This document shows, piece after piece, positions 25,469 to 34,421 of a stretch of DNA of 64,000 nt. The first letter of the stretch is position 1; each line of letters opens with the position of its first letter. The DNA comes from GCA-2718815 sp963578105. Its GTDB lineage: Bacteria; Planctomycetota; Planctomycetia; Pirellulales; Pirellulaceae. The stretch covers positions 18,645-82,644 of the forward strand of contig CAUZBP010000011.1 of the NCBI GenBank assembly GCA_963578105.1, in the 5' to 3' direction. The translations under genes were made by a program, and so were the position numbers. The notes under the pieces were generated by a model. That model was not told where the DNA came from, ran no database searches, and worked only from the letters and a program-made list of their open reading frames with translations.

Positions 25469-26392
25469 ATGTCTGTTCCTCTCGCCTATCTGAATGGAGA
25501 ATTTCTACCAGAAGCTGATGCCCGGTTACCCTTCTACGATTCAGGATTCGTAATGGGCACAACCGTGACGGAGCAGTTACGTACCTTTGCCGGATGTTTG
25601 TTTCAGTTGGATGTTCACTTGGCTCGGCTTTTTCAAGGGTTGGAAACCATCGGTGTTCCCTCACCCCTGTCAGAGGCCGAAATGTCACAAAGGGCCGAGG
25701 AACTCGTTGCAGCAAACAAGCGGTGGTTGAAAGCTGGTGACGACCTGGGCCTCTGCATTTTTATTACGCCCGGTCCCTATCACACGATGGCACCGCGAGG
25801 AACAATAAAACCCACCATTGGAATGCATACTTACCTCCTACCGTTCCATCTTTGGGAAACTCAATACACACAGGGCGTGCGACTTGTCGTCAGTGATGTT
25901 CAAGAGGTCTCAGCGAATTGCTGGCCCAGGCAATTGAAATGCCGTAGCCGGATGCATTACTACCTGGCAGATCAAGAGGTCCAACGCAGATTTCCTGGTG
26001 CGCAACCCCTTTTACTGGACGAGGAAGGTTTCGTCACGGAAACTCCCACTGCTGGTTTGATTTGTTACTTTCAGACCGCCGGCCTGATCGCACCGCCAAC
26101 CTCAAAAACACTTGCGAGCACAAGTTGGCATTACATCCGCGCATTGGCCCAGTCAGAAGGAATTGAAGTGCTGGAACGCAACCTCACACCTCAAGACGTC
26201 GCTTCTGCGACAGAAGTGATGCTCGCCAGCACACCCTATTGCTTACTTCCCGTGGTGGAATTCCAAAACTGCCCCCTGGGATCCGGGAAACCTGGTCCAA
26301 TGTTCTCGCGGTTAATCTCCACTTGGGGTACAAGGGTCTCGGTCGACATTCGAGCGCAAGCCGCAGGCTATCGAGACCGGCCCCGTCCTTGA
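25469..26392 (+). CDS. Class IV aminotransferase (PLP), branched-chain/ADC-lyase type
   Basis: A 307-residue fold-type IV PLP enzyme. The opening YLNGEFLPEADARLPFYDSGF with GTTVTEQLRTF matches BCAT and aminodeoxychorismate lyase. The PLP lysine is probably the one in PRQLKCRSRMHYYLAD. The distal Glu motif is LLLDEEGFVTETPTAGL, and the phosphate loop is near ATEVMLASTPYCLLPV. Whether it transaminates branched-chain amino acids, D-amino acids or acts as ADC lyase cannot be decided here. Start at 25469 (MSVPLAY); the open frame to 25343 lacks family similarity. Confidence 0.88.
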   Translation: MSVPLAYLNGEFLPEADARLPFYDSGFVMGTTVTEQLRTFAGCLFQLDVHLARLFQGLETIGVPSPLSEAEMSQRAEELVAANKRWLKAGDDLGLCIFITPGPYHTMAPRGTIKPTIGMHTYLLPFHLWETQYTQGVRLVVSDVQEVSANCWPRQLKCRSRMHYYLADQEVQRRFPGAQPLLLDEEGFVTETPTAGLICYFQTAGLIAPPTSKTLASTSWHYIRALAQSEGIEVLERNLTPQDVASATEVMLASTPYCLLPVVEFQNCPLGSGKPGPMFSRLISTWGTRVSVDIRAQAAGYRDRPRP

Positions 26393-26699
26393 ACAAACGC
26401 CTTGAACGAACAAGCAGGTGATTTAGTTGGCTGGAGACGATCTCGGGTAGTTCTTGGATTCTTGTTTGAAGTTGCCATTCTTGAGATTGTTGACCAAGGT
26501 GGTAATTGACGAAGAAAACCAGACCTTGTCCTGAGACTCCGTCGGTGAATTCATCGCGATCATCCGCTTGCGTGCAACCCTGATTGACGATCCAGAACAA
26601 TGTCCGCGCTAAACGTGTAAAATTGAACCCGGTCGATGGAAGGACGGTCCGGAAATGGACATCTGAAAGGCAAATCAATGAATGCCACAAACCTGGTGA
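26393..26699. other. Gap between aminotransferase and gspF-like gene; possible small minus-strand frame
   Basis: Here the aminotransferase (plus) and the GspF-like gene (minus) converge. A minus-strand frame runs from a TTG at 26690, 10 bp beyond the gspF stop, down to 26184, but its last third is antisense to the aminotransferase gene. The first 100 codons (e.g. LARTLFWIVNQG) resemble nothing I know. I do not call a gene. Confidence 0.4.
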
Positions 26700-27746
26700 C
26701 TAATTCAGAAACTCAAGAGCGTCTTGGAGGGGTTTCAAGTAACTGGAGATGACAATCCTGAAAATCAGGAAAATGATCAGGCTTGCAACCACGATCCAGA
26801 AAGCGAAGCCGGCCAGCAGAACCAGTATGCTCAGAGCCGATTGGGCTCGTTCTTGATACTGTCGCGACAGCAATTCCGTGGATTCGGAGAGCCGTCCAGA
26901 TTCTTCGCCGTTCTCAATCACATTCAGGAACTCTGCGGGATAAATTTCCGTTTTTCGGAGAGCAACGTGAATTTGTTCTCCTTGCCGGAGTATGGAATTG
27001 ACGAACGGAATCTGTCGAGTAAAAAACACGTTGCGCGTGCTCTTCTGAGATAGCTCGACCGCTCGTTGAATCTCCATTTCTGTATTGGTGGTCAATGAAA
27101 GTGTCCACGCCATTCGCGAGAGGGCCAGCATGCGGATCACCGGACCCAGAACAGGTAGTCTTGCACACGCGTATTGCACCGGGTGAATCCAGAGAGCCCC
27201 TCGAGACGCGGAGTGGACTGCAAAAACAACACCCAATGCGACAATTCCGACGAATGTAACATAGATACTGAACCCCCGTTCCCCAACCAAACCCAATCCC
27301 AGAAAATCCACTGTCTGTCCGGTCGACTCGCCAATCCAACCCATCACCAGAATGACGATGCCTATGATGATGATCGTTCCCGCGAGTTGTAGCAGAGGCC
27401 AAGCCATCCCGGCCAGCAATGTTCGCCGCAGTTTTATCTCACCTTCATAATGTTCTGCCAGGCGCAGGAGAACCTGATCGACATTGCCGGTCTGCTCGCC
27501 CACATCGACCATTTCCTGTAAAAGATTTGGAAAATAACCGCCCGTACGAGCAATCGCGTCGGCCATACTTTCCCCGGCCAGAATCCCATCCCGAATTTCA
27601 CTCAGGAGCCGACGGTGTCCTCGAGGCCCCTTGTCTGCCTCGCCACTCCAAGCGCGTCGCGCGTCGATCCCAGCCTCGAGCGAAGTGCCGAGTCGTTGGC
27701 ATAGTTGTGCAAGTAGTTTAATACGAATTCTCGGGGAAACTAACAC
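26700..27746 (-). CDS. Type II secretion/type IV pilus inner-membrane protein, GspF/PilC-like
   Basis: A 348-residue protein with the GspF double domain. The first helical domain includes LCQRLGTSLEAGIDARRAW and GGYFPNLLQEMVDVGEQTGN, followed by a membrane helix pair (about 110-135, 160-180). The repeat of the domain has LSRMAWTLSLTTNTEMEIQRAVELS and YPAEFLNVIENGEESGRLSE, and a last membrane helix (about 305-330). The two EqTG/EESG motifs are typical. It is alone: no gspE, gspG or secretin is adjacent, although a prepilin-peptidase homologue is at 44.8 kb. Confidence 0.88.
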   Translation of the reverse strand: MLVSPRIRIKLLAQLCQRLGTSLEAGIDARRAWSGEADKGPRGHRRLLSEIRDGILAGESMADAIARTGGYFPNLLQEMVDVGEQTGNVDQVLLRLAEHYEGEIKLRRTLLAGMAWPLLQLAGTIIIIGIVILVMGWIGESTGQTVDFLGLGLVGERGFSIYVTFVGIVALGVVFAVHSASRGALWIHPVQYACARLPVLGPVIRMLALSRMAWTLSLTTNTEMEIQRAVELSQKSTRNVFFTRQIPFVNSILRQGEQIHVALRKTEIYPAEFLNVIENGEESGRLSESTELLSRQYQERAQSALSILVLLAGFAFWIVVASLIIFLIFRIVISSYLKPLQDALEFLN

Positions 27747-27947
27747 CTTCTGCTGATTTTCTCCTTTGATTTCTGTCGTCTTTCACTCCGTAGCATCTAG
27801 TCTACAAATATTTTCTATACGATACCGGGCAGAAGCACCTCGACACAACTGGAGACCCGCTGGGAAGTGGTCCTTTTGGTGCGAACGCGTTGTGATACAA
27901 TGGTCCCGTGGGTCTTGTTGAAAAGTCCCCGAGCGAGAATGTTGTAC

Positions 27948-28793
27948 ATGAAATCCTGGGACACCGTGACGATCGTTGGAGTAGGCCTGATCGGCGGGTC
28001 GGTCGGCTTGGCGTTGCGCAAAAGAGGACTGGCCCGAAACGTTGTGGGAGTGGGCCGAAACCAAACAAAATTGCGGAGAGCTCGACGACAGGGCGCGATC
28101 ACCGTTGCAACTGAGGACTTGGAACGCGGAGTTTCTGATGCTGATGTCGTGGTGATTTGTACCCCTGTCGAATTGATAACTTCCTTCGCCGAACGGGCGG
28201 CTCGTGCTTGTCCAGCGGGCTCGCTGGTGACAGATGCCGGTAGCACCAAAGCAAATATCGTTGCATCAGTTCAACCAAGATGGCCAGGCGAAGTGGGATT
28301 TGTCGGCAGCCACCCCCTGGCTGGTAGTGAAAAATCTGGCTGTGAACATGGACAGGCGAATCTGTTTGAGGACCGCGTGACCGTTGTGACTCCGACACCA
28401 AAGACTTCGGAAAAACACCTAGAAAAGGCAGTCCAGTTCTGGAACTCCTTGGGTTCGGTGGTAGTCCAAATGTCCCCACGGCAGCACGATCGAGCAATCG
28501 CCATGACCAGCCATCTTCCCCATGTGGTCGCATCAGTGTTGGCAGCCAGCGCTGGCAAGGAACACCTCTCCCTGGCGGCCTCAGGTTGGTTGGACACGAC
28601 TCGCATCGCATCAGGCGACGTCGAGCTTTGGAAACAAATTCTGACTGACAATCAACCGCAGGTACTGAAAGCGATCGACAAATTCGAGAAAACACTCCAT
28701 ACGTTTCGACGTGCGCTCCAGTCAGGAAGACGTCAAACCGTGGCGCGCATACTTGCAAAGGGTAAGGAAAATCGTGACTCTTTGGGAAATTGA
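27948..28793 (+). CDS. tyrA: Prephenate/arogenate dehydrogenase
   Basis: A 281-residue TyrA, the NAD(P)-dependent step of tyrosine synthesis. Rossmann motif GVGLIGGSVG at 11-20, then VVICTPVELI, the SHPLAGSEKSG active-site segment with the catalytic His, and the helical C-terminal domain (HDRAIAMTSHLPHVVASVLA, WLDTTRIASGDVELW). No ACT domain or chorismate mutase fusion. The start at 27948 (MKSWDTVTIV) fits; an ATG three codons upstream (27939) is equally possible. The end overlaps the purL start by 20 bp. Confidence 0.92.
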   Translation: MKSWDTVTIVGVGLIGGSVGLALRKRGLARNVVGVGRNQTKLRRARRQGAITVATEDLERGVSDADVVVICTPVELITSFAERAARACPAGSLVTDAGSTKANIVASVQPRWPGEVGFVGSHPLAGSEKSGCEHGQANLFEDRVTVVTPTPKTSEKHLEKAVQFWNSLGSVVVQMSPRQHDRAIAMTSHLPHVVASVLAASAGKEHLSLAASGWLDTTRIASGDVELWKQILTDNQPQVLKAIDKFEKTLHTFRRALQSGRRQTVARILAKGKENRDSLGN

Positions 28794-31719
28794 TATCTAT
28801 CCGGCCGAAGGGCAACCCGATCTTGCCGCAGAGCGTGTATTGGCTGGTTCCGAGGATTTAGGAATCCATCATCGCTTCAGCTTGACTGCCGCCCGGGGTT
28901 TCTTAGTGCAGGGCGAACTGGATGCCGAGCAGGCTGAGTCCCTGGCCCGTCAATTGCTGTCAGATGAGGTGGTGGAAACAACGGTCGTCGCCCCCGTTGG
29001 CGACGAACGGTTGCAAACAGCACCTCGTGGGACTGGACGTGTAGTGCATGTTTTACCCAAGCCGGGCGTGACGGACCCGGTGGCTGATAGCGCCCAAGCA
29101 GCCATCACGGATTTTCAGCTCAACGTCTCCGCAGTACGCACCTTCCGCAAATACTGGATCGAAAATTTAGAAGACGAGCCTCTGGAGCGACTCTGCCAGA
29201 AAATCCTCGCAAATGCTGCCATCGAACAAGTTGTCGTCGGACCACTCGATTTTAAGGAATTGAGTCTTGGATCAGATTATGTGTTTCAACTCATCACGAC
29301 AAAGCTCTGTGAGCTCAACGACCAGCAACTCGTGGAACTTAGTCAGGAAACCCAACTCTATCTTTCGCTGGCCGAAATGCAGACTATTCAAGAACACTTC
29401 CAGAAATTGAACCGTGACCCGACAGATGCCGAATTGGAGACGATTGCTCAAACCTGGAGTGAACATTGTAGTCATAAAACACTAGCCGGTCGCATCGCCT
29501 ATCGAGACCCGCAGGGTGAGCGGCATTTTGAAAATATGCTCCGAGAAACTATTTTCGCCGTCACTCAAAAAATTCGCCAGCAACTCGGACCGCAAGACTG
29601 GTGTGTCAGTGTATTTGAGGACAACGCCGGTATCGTGCGATTCGATGACGAGTTCAATGTTGTCTTCAAAGTGGAAACACACAATCATCCGTCAGCGCTC
29701 GATCCGTATGGCGGTGCGAATACGGGTCTCGGGGGAGTGATTCGGGACCCCTTGGGGACCGGACTCGGGGCAAAACCGGTTTGTAATACAGACGTCTTTT
29801 GTTTCGCTCCGCCAGATACTTCTGCCGACTCGTTGCCACCAGGCGTTCTCCATCCACGCCGGGTCATGCAAGGTGTGGTTGCGGGAGTGCGCGACTACGG
29901 AAACCGGATGGGAATTCCCACGGTGAATGGCGCAATTTATTTTGATGAGCGATACAGCGGAAACCCCTTAGTCTATTGTGGTAATGTGGGCATTCTGCCG
30001 CGCAGCAAGTCGCACAAGGAACCACAGGCAGGTGACTGGATTGTCACCGTCGGTGGTCGAACTGGTCGTGACGGAATTCACGGCGCCACGTTCAGCTCAA
30101 CCGAACTTCATAGCGAGAGTGAAACGGTCTCGGGTGGTGCGGTTCAGATTGGAAACGCAATTACCGAGAAGATGCTTTTGGATGTGATTCTGGAGGCGCG
30201 CGACCGAGGTCTGTACAGTGCCATTACAGATTGTGGAGCCGGAGGGTTTTCAAGTGCAGTGGGTGAAATGGCGGAAGAAATCGGAGCGGAAGTCTGGCTG
30301 GAAAAGGCACCGCTCAAGTACGAAGGTCTCTCCTACACCGAGATCTGGATCAGCGAGGCTCAAGAGCGGATGGTTCTTTCCGTACCACCCGCCAATTGGG
30401 AAGAATTCCAAAGGTTATGTCAATCTGAAGGTGTTGAAGCAACCATCATCGGAAAATTCGTGCCAACAGGTCGTCTGCAGTTAAAGTATAATGCGGTCGA
30501 AGTTGCTGACCTGTCGATGACATTCCTGCATCAAGGCCGTCCACCAGTTGTCCGCGAAGCAATCTACCAACCACCGTCCATACCGCGCCTGCAACTTCCC
30601 TCTCAGATCAATTACGTCGAAAGTCTCCGGAACATTCTGAGTTCCTTAAATGTAGCCAGTAAACATTGGGTCATCCGTCAATACGACCATGAAGTCCAAG
30701 GGGGCAGCGTTATCAAGCCCTTGGTGGGAGTCGAAAATGATGGCCCCAGTGATGCTGCCGTCGTGCGACCAGTCCTCTCGTCTCGACGTGGTTTGGTGAT
30801 CGGTTGCGGAATGAATCCGCGCTATGGTGATTTGGATACTTACCACATGGCAGCAAGTGCTATTGACGAAGCCATGCGAAATTGTGTGGCCGTAGGTGCC
30901 GACCCGGAGCAAATCGCGCTGCTGGACAACTTTTGCTGGGGTAACACTGAAAGGCCGGAAACGCTCGGTTCGTTGGTACGTTCTGCCATCGCCTGCTATG
31001 ACGTAGCCCTGGGTCTTGGTACTCCATTTATCAGTGGAAAGGATAGCTTAAACAACGAATTCAGCTACCTCGACGAACATGGAAGCAGGCAGACCATTTC
31101 GATTCCTCCCACCCTCCTGATCAGTGCCATGGGACAGGTCGCAGATGTCCTCAACTGCGTGACGATGGATCTTAAAGAAAGTGGCAATCTGTTGTATCAG
31201 GTAGGAGCCACCAAGCAAGAGTTGGGTGGTTCGCACTTTAGTATGATTCATAATCTGACGGGAGGGGCTGTTCCCCGCGTCGATGTCCCACAGGCAAAAC
31301 GCACCTTCGCCGCTCTCCATCAGGCCATTCAAAACAATCTTGTTCGAGCGTGTCACGATATGAGCGAAGGCGGACTTGCCGTCGCTGCAGCCGAGATGTG
31401 CTTTGCCGGCGGTTTGGGTGCCGAACTGTATTTAAATCAGGTGCCTTCGGAACTGAGTCATGAAGAGATACTGCAGCGGAATGTTTTCTTGCTTTTCTCG
31501 GAGTCCAATTCGAGATTTTTGTGCGAAGTTCCCGGCAACAAGGAAAAAGAGTTCAAGCAAGCCTTGGAAGGTGTGCCCTGTGAAAAAATCGGTACGGTCC
31601 AAAATACGGCCGAACTAAACATTCAAATTGAATCCGATGGAAAACAACCCGCACAGACCATTGCACACGTGAAAATCGACTCGCTTAAAAAATCTTGGCT
31701 GACACCTTTAGATTGGTAG
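28774..31719 (+). CDS. purL: Phosphoribosylformylglycinamidine synthase with N-terminal PurS-like domains
   Basis: A 981-residue FGAM synthase large component. Residues 1-70 and about 85-155 each resemble the small PurS fold (second: VVHVLPKPGVTDPVADSA), followed by the linker and two FGAM synthase halves. Motifs: TWSEHCSHKT, VFKVETHNHPSALDPYGGANTG, GAKPVCNTD, and in the second half HDMSEGGLAVAAAEMCF. The glutaminase is not fused but is separate as purQ, 7 bp downstream. I place the start at a GTG (28774) overlapping tyrA; the longer reading from 28711 lies in tyrA's coding sequence. Confidence 0.92.
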   Translation: MTLWEIDIYPAEGQPDLAAERVLAGSEDLGIHHRFSLTAARGFLVQGELDAEQAESLARQLLSDEVVETTVVAPVGDERLQTAPRGTGRVVHVLPKPGVTDPVADSAQAAITDFQLNVSAVRTFRKYWIENLEDEPLERLCQKILANAAIEQVVVGPLDFKELSLGSDYVFQLITTKLCELNDQQLVELSQETQLYLSLAEMQTIQEHFQKLNRDPTDAELETIAQTWSEHCSHKTLAGRIAYRDPQGERHFENMLRETIFAVTQKIRQQLGPQDWCVSVFEDNAGIVRFDDEFNVVFKVETHNHPSALDPYGGANTGLGGVIRDPLGTGLGAKPVCNTDVFCFAPPDTSADSLPPGVLHPRRVMQGVVAGVRDYGNRMGIPTVNGAIYFDERYSGNPLVYCGNVGILPRSKSHKEPQAGDWIVTVGGRTGRDGIHGATFSSTELHSESETVSGGAVQIGNAITEKMLLDVILEARDRGLYSAITDCGAGGFSSAVGEMAEEIGAEVWLEKAPLKYEGLSYTEIWISEAQERMVLSVPPANWEEFQRLCQSEGVEATIIGKFVPTGRLQLKYNAVEVADLSMTFLHQGRPPVVREAIYQPPSIPRLQLPSQINYVESLRNILSSLNVASKHWVIRQYDHEVQGGSVIKPLVGVENDGPSDAAVVRPVLSSRRGLVIGCGMNPRYGDLDTYHMAASAIDEAMRNCVAVGADPEQIALLDNFCWGNTERPETLGSLVRSAIACYDVALGLGTPFISGKDSLNNEFSYLDEHGSRQTISIPPTLLISAMGQVADVLNCVTMDLKESGNLLYQVGATKQELGGSHFSMIHNLTGGAVPRVDVPQAKRTFAALHQAIQNNLVRACHDMSEGGLAVAAAEMCFAGGLGAELYLNQVPSELSHEEILQRNVFLLFSESNSRFLCEVPGNKEKEFKQALEGVPCEKIGTVQNTAELNIQIESDGKQPAQTIAHVKIDSLKKSWLTPLDW

Positions 31720-31726
31720 GGTAGAG

Positions 31727-32494
31727 ATGCCGTCAGTAACCGTCTTGATCCTGAGAGCGCCAGGTACCAACTGCGACCGTGAAACAGCGTTCGCTTTCGA
31801 ACAGGCCGGTGCTCAGGTGAAATTTGTGCACGTAAACCGTTTGTTGGAGAATCCTGGCCAGCTCCCGGAATTTCAAATTCTTTGTTTCCCAGGTGGTTTT
31901 AGCTACGGAGATGATATCTCGGCAGGGCGTATTCTTGCCTGCCAGATCAGGAATCATCTCGCCGAGGTCCTCCATGAGTTTCGTGAAGCCGGAAACTTGA
32001 TCTTAGGCATCTGCAATGGGTTTCAAGTGCTTATCAAGTCCGGAATTCTGTTAGACGATGCGGCGGCAACTCTTACCTGGAACGACTCCGGAAAATTCGA
32101 GGATCGTTGGGTCCACTTAAAGTCTGTTCAGAACTCAAATGTATTCCTGAATGGTGTGGATAAATTCTATCTCCCAATTGCACACGCAGAAGGAAAATTT
32201 GTCGTTCATGACACAGATACCCTGGGGACTTTAGACCAGAATTGCCAACTGGTTCTGCGATATGCGGACACGGAAGGGCGCTACAATGGAGTGATTGAAT
32301 ATCCACAGAACCCAAACGGATCGGTGGCCAATGTGGCCGGAGTTTCCGACGAGTCAGGGCGCATCCTGGGTATGATGCCTCACCCGGAACGCCACATTGA
32401 CCCGACACACCATCCTCAATGGACACGTCGTGAAAAACAGGTCGAAGGAGACGGCCTGCGGCTATTTCGCAATGCCGTGGGCTACTTTGAATGA
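31727..32494 (+). CDS. purQ: FGAM synthase glutaminase subunit
   Basis: A 255-residue class I glutamine amidotransferase that feeds ammonia to PurL. Nucleophile C96 in LGICNGFQVL, oxyanion loop in CFPGGFSYGDD, and His/Glu in MMPHPERH. It starts 7 bp after purL ends, giving a tyrA-purL-purQ operon. It is a little longer than the 225-residue norm, with an extended C-terminus containing DPTHHPQWTRREKQ. Confidence 0.94.
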   Translation: MPSVTVLILRAPGTNCDRETAFAFEQAGAQVKFVHVNRLLENPGQLPEFQILCFPGGFSYGDDISAGRILACQIRNHLAEVLHEFREAGNLILGICNGFQVLIKSGILLDDAAATLTWNDSGKFEDRWVHLKSVQNSNVFLNGVDKFYLPIAHAEGKFVVHDTDTLGTLDQNCQLVLRYADTEGRYNGVIEYPQNPNGSVANVAGVSDESGRILGMMPHPERHIDPTHHPQWTRREKQVEGDGLRLFRNAVGYFE

Positions 32495-32683
32495 ATAAGC
32501 CCAAAGATTCTTCGCCCTTCAAGCAAACATTGCCTGGGCCTTCCTGCACAACGCCCCGAGAACCCGTTGGCACAACCTGGATGACTGATTTGTCCGCTGA
32601 TCGGATCTTGACAGGTCGATAGGATTTACGTCTTGGTGGATCGTCACAGCAAACAGCGTTCGGGAGTCGCTGATTGTTTTCTG

Positions 32684-33415
32684 TTAACGTTGATCAATGT
32701 CAGCCTTCACGCCAAAAAACATCATGTGCTGCCAAGGCAAACCGTCATACTCGCGAACCAACTGAAAACCGTTGTGTTTCAACTCTTTAGACACCTGTCG
32801 TTTGCTCATCTTGTGCAACGGTTTAATGGGAACATCCGGATCTTCTTCACGGTATTCCACCAGCACCACCACCCCGTTCGGAGCCAATGACTCGCGCATG
32901 GCTCGCAACATCCGTTCCGGGTACGAGAATTCATGGTATACATCGACACAAAGAATCACATCGATGCTTTTCGAGGGCAGGCGAGGATCAGCCACGGTAC
33001 CCAGGACTGGGTGAATCGTATCGATTTCTGCTTTGGCGGCGCGGGCCCGCAATAGAGTCAACATCTCCGGTTGTATGTCGACGGCCAATACCTGACCCTT
33101 CTGGCCCACAAGCTTTGCTAAACGCAGGGAATAATAGCCGTTCCCGCAACCCATGTCACAAACTTTCATACCTGATTGAACGCCCAGGTGTTTCAGCATC
33201 CGTATACAGTTTTCTTCCTGTTGTCTTTCCGGACGAATTAGCCAGGGTGCTCCGTGGTAGGACATCGTTTGTGCAATTTCTCTGCCCAGATAATGAGTTC
33301 GTGGCGGAGGTAGTTTCTCTTCGGTGTGCAGGGGACTGACTGTCAACAGCACCGCCACCCAGGCCAAATGAAAAGGGAAAGAGCGTTTTACAATAATTGG
33401 CAATTTACAACTCAT
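32684..33415 (-). CDS. Exported class I SAM-dependent methyltransferase
   Basis: A 243-residue methyltransferase with an N-terminal signal peptide (KRSFPFHLAWVAVLLTVSPLHTEE), so predicted outside the cytoplasmic membrane or in a compartment. Motif I is VCDMGCGNGYYSLRLA, motif II acid in VLAVDIQPEM, and motif IV region DVILCVDVYHEF. The N-terminal THYLGREIAQTMSYHGAPWL segment is seen in planctomycete homologues. SAM is not normally found outside the cytoplasm, which makes the signal puzzling. A start at 33568 would add 51 unrelated residues. Confidence 0.8.
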   Translation of the reverse strand: MSCKLPIIVKRSFPFHLAWVAVLLTVSPLHTEEKLPPPRTHYLGREIAQTMSYHGAPWLIRPERQQEENCIRMLKHLGVQSGMKVCDMGCGNGYYSLRLAKLVGQKGQVLAVDIQPEMLTLLRARAAKAEIDTIHPVLGTVADPRLPSKSIDVILCVDVYHEFSYPERMLRAMRESLAPNGVVVLVEYREEDPDVPIKPLHKMSKRQVSKELKHNGFQLVREYDGLPWQHMMFFGVKADIDQR

Positions 33416-33931
33416 GGCGCCAAAATCTCTTCCCGGGTGATAAGAACGCCCGCTTTTCCGTTCCGAAAATCTCTCCACAGCAGGCAACACACCAGCCGAA
33501 TGCCTTCGACGGTTTGCACAAGGTTGCAATGACAACCGAGCATCACAACATACCGCCAGACGTTGCAATCCACCTGCCTATTATTCTCGAAATGGCTACC
33601 AACCCGCAAGGTACACGATCCATGAGCCAGCCAGGAAGTGCCATGCATTGCTAGCGGTGAGCTGTTTGGTGACGTTTTGAATAGACACTAAATTAAAATT
33701 TCCTCGGCTCATTCGAAGGTCCTGCTGACCGGGACTCGTAAAACGTCGAACCCGTTGCTGTGACCTGGCCCGGGCTGATCAGGCGACCACTCAAAACCTG
33801 CCGGAAAACGAGTTTGCGTTTTGCGCACGCTGCCCATCTGTACGGACCCGGGAGCCAACTTGCCAGAAGGTGTCACCGGTCTGGCTACACCTTCAGGAAA
33901 GGAGAGTTGGTTACTTCCGGGGCATTTACCG
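33416..33931. other. Intergenic region, no gene supported
   Basis: 516 bp with only chance frames on both strands, e.g. a plus frame from 33760 that runs over the lipoprotein gene. It presumably carries the methyltransferase promoter. Confidence 0.45.
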
Positions 33932-34162
33932 TTAATTCACCGGGGTGGGCAACAGGTCTTCTTCACCTTCCGGTTCTGGCGTGGAAACGGACACCGTTGG
34001 AACGCCAACCAGGGAGCCCAGGCGAGCGTTTTCTGACTCACCGTCACAACAGCCACCTCCATAGACAGGATAGTCAGGATCGTACGGGGCTTGGCAGATG
34101 GCACACCCCAGGAAGAGGCAACACACACCTGTCAAGGCAAACGAGTAAAGGGCACGGAACAT
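33932..34162 (-). CDS. Small cysteine-rich lipoprotein
   Basis: A 76-residue lipoprotein: MFRALYSFALTGVCCLFLGC, lipobox FLGC. The mature part reads AICQAPYDPDYPVYGGGCCDG, then a Ser/Val/Pro/Glu tail. The start at 34162 is chosen because the upstream ATG at 34222 would bury the signal. It resembles the other short lipoprotein at 24999-25274 in plan, not in sequence. Function unknown. Confidence 0.62.
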   Translation of the reverse strand: MFRALYSFALTGVCCLFLGCAICQAPYDPDYPVYGGGCCDGESENARLGSLVGVPTVSVSTPEPEGEEDLLPTPVN

Positions 34163-34421
34163 GGATGTCCTTTTAGTTGAAGGTTCACAACGCGAATGGT
34201 CAAAATGACGAAGGTTACACAAATTTCAAACGAAACCTGCTCTCTCTTCCGCCAGAAAAAGAATCGGTTTCATAAAAGAGGAACTTGAGTGAGCCTTCGC
34301 GGGTAATAGGGACGACTGCTAGCGACGCATGCGCGTTTCGAATCCCACGGAAGAAGGCTGCTGGCCTAAGCCGTCATGACACGACTGAAGAAGTCAACAC
34401 CCCCTCATCAGTGCTGGACTT

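Noticed and set aside
26184..26690. Minus-strand open frame after gspF
   Set aside because: One third is antisense to the aminotransferase gene; TTG start; no recognisable protein. Kept only as a low-interest finding.
33760..34176. 138-codon plus-strand frame
   Set aside because: It covers the lipoprotein gene in antisense and is rich in His, Arg and Gly in a way typical of chance frames.
34322..34372. gtttcgaatcccac resembling a tRNA T-arm
   Set aside because: No matching acceptor, D or anticodon stems around it.
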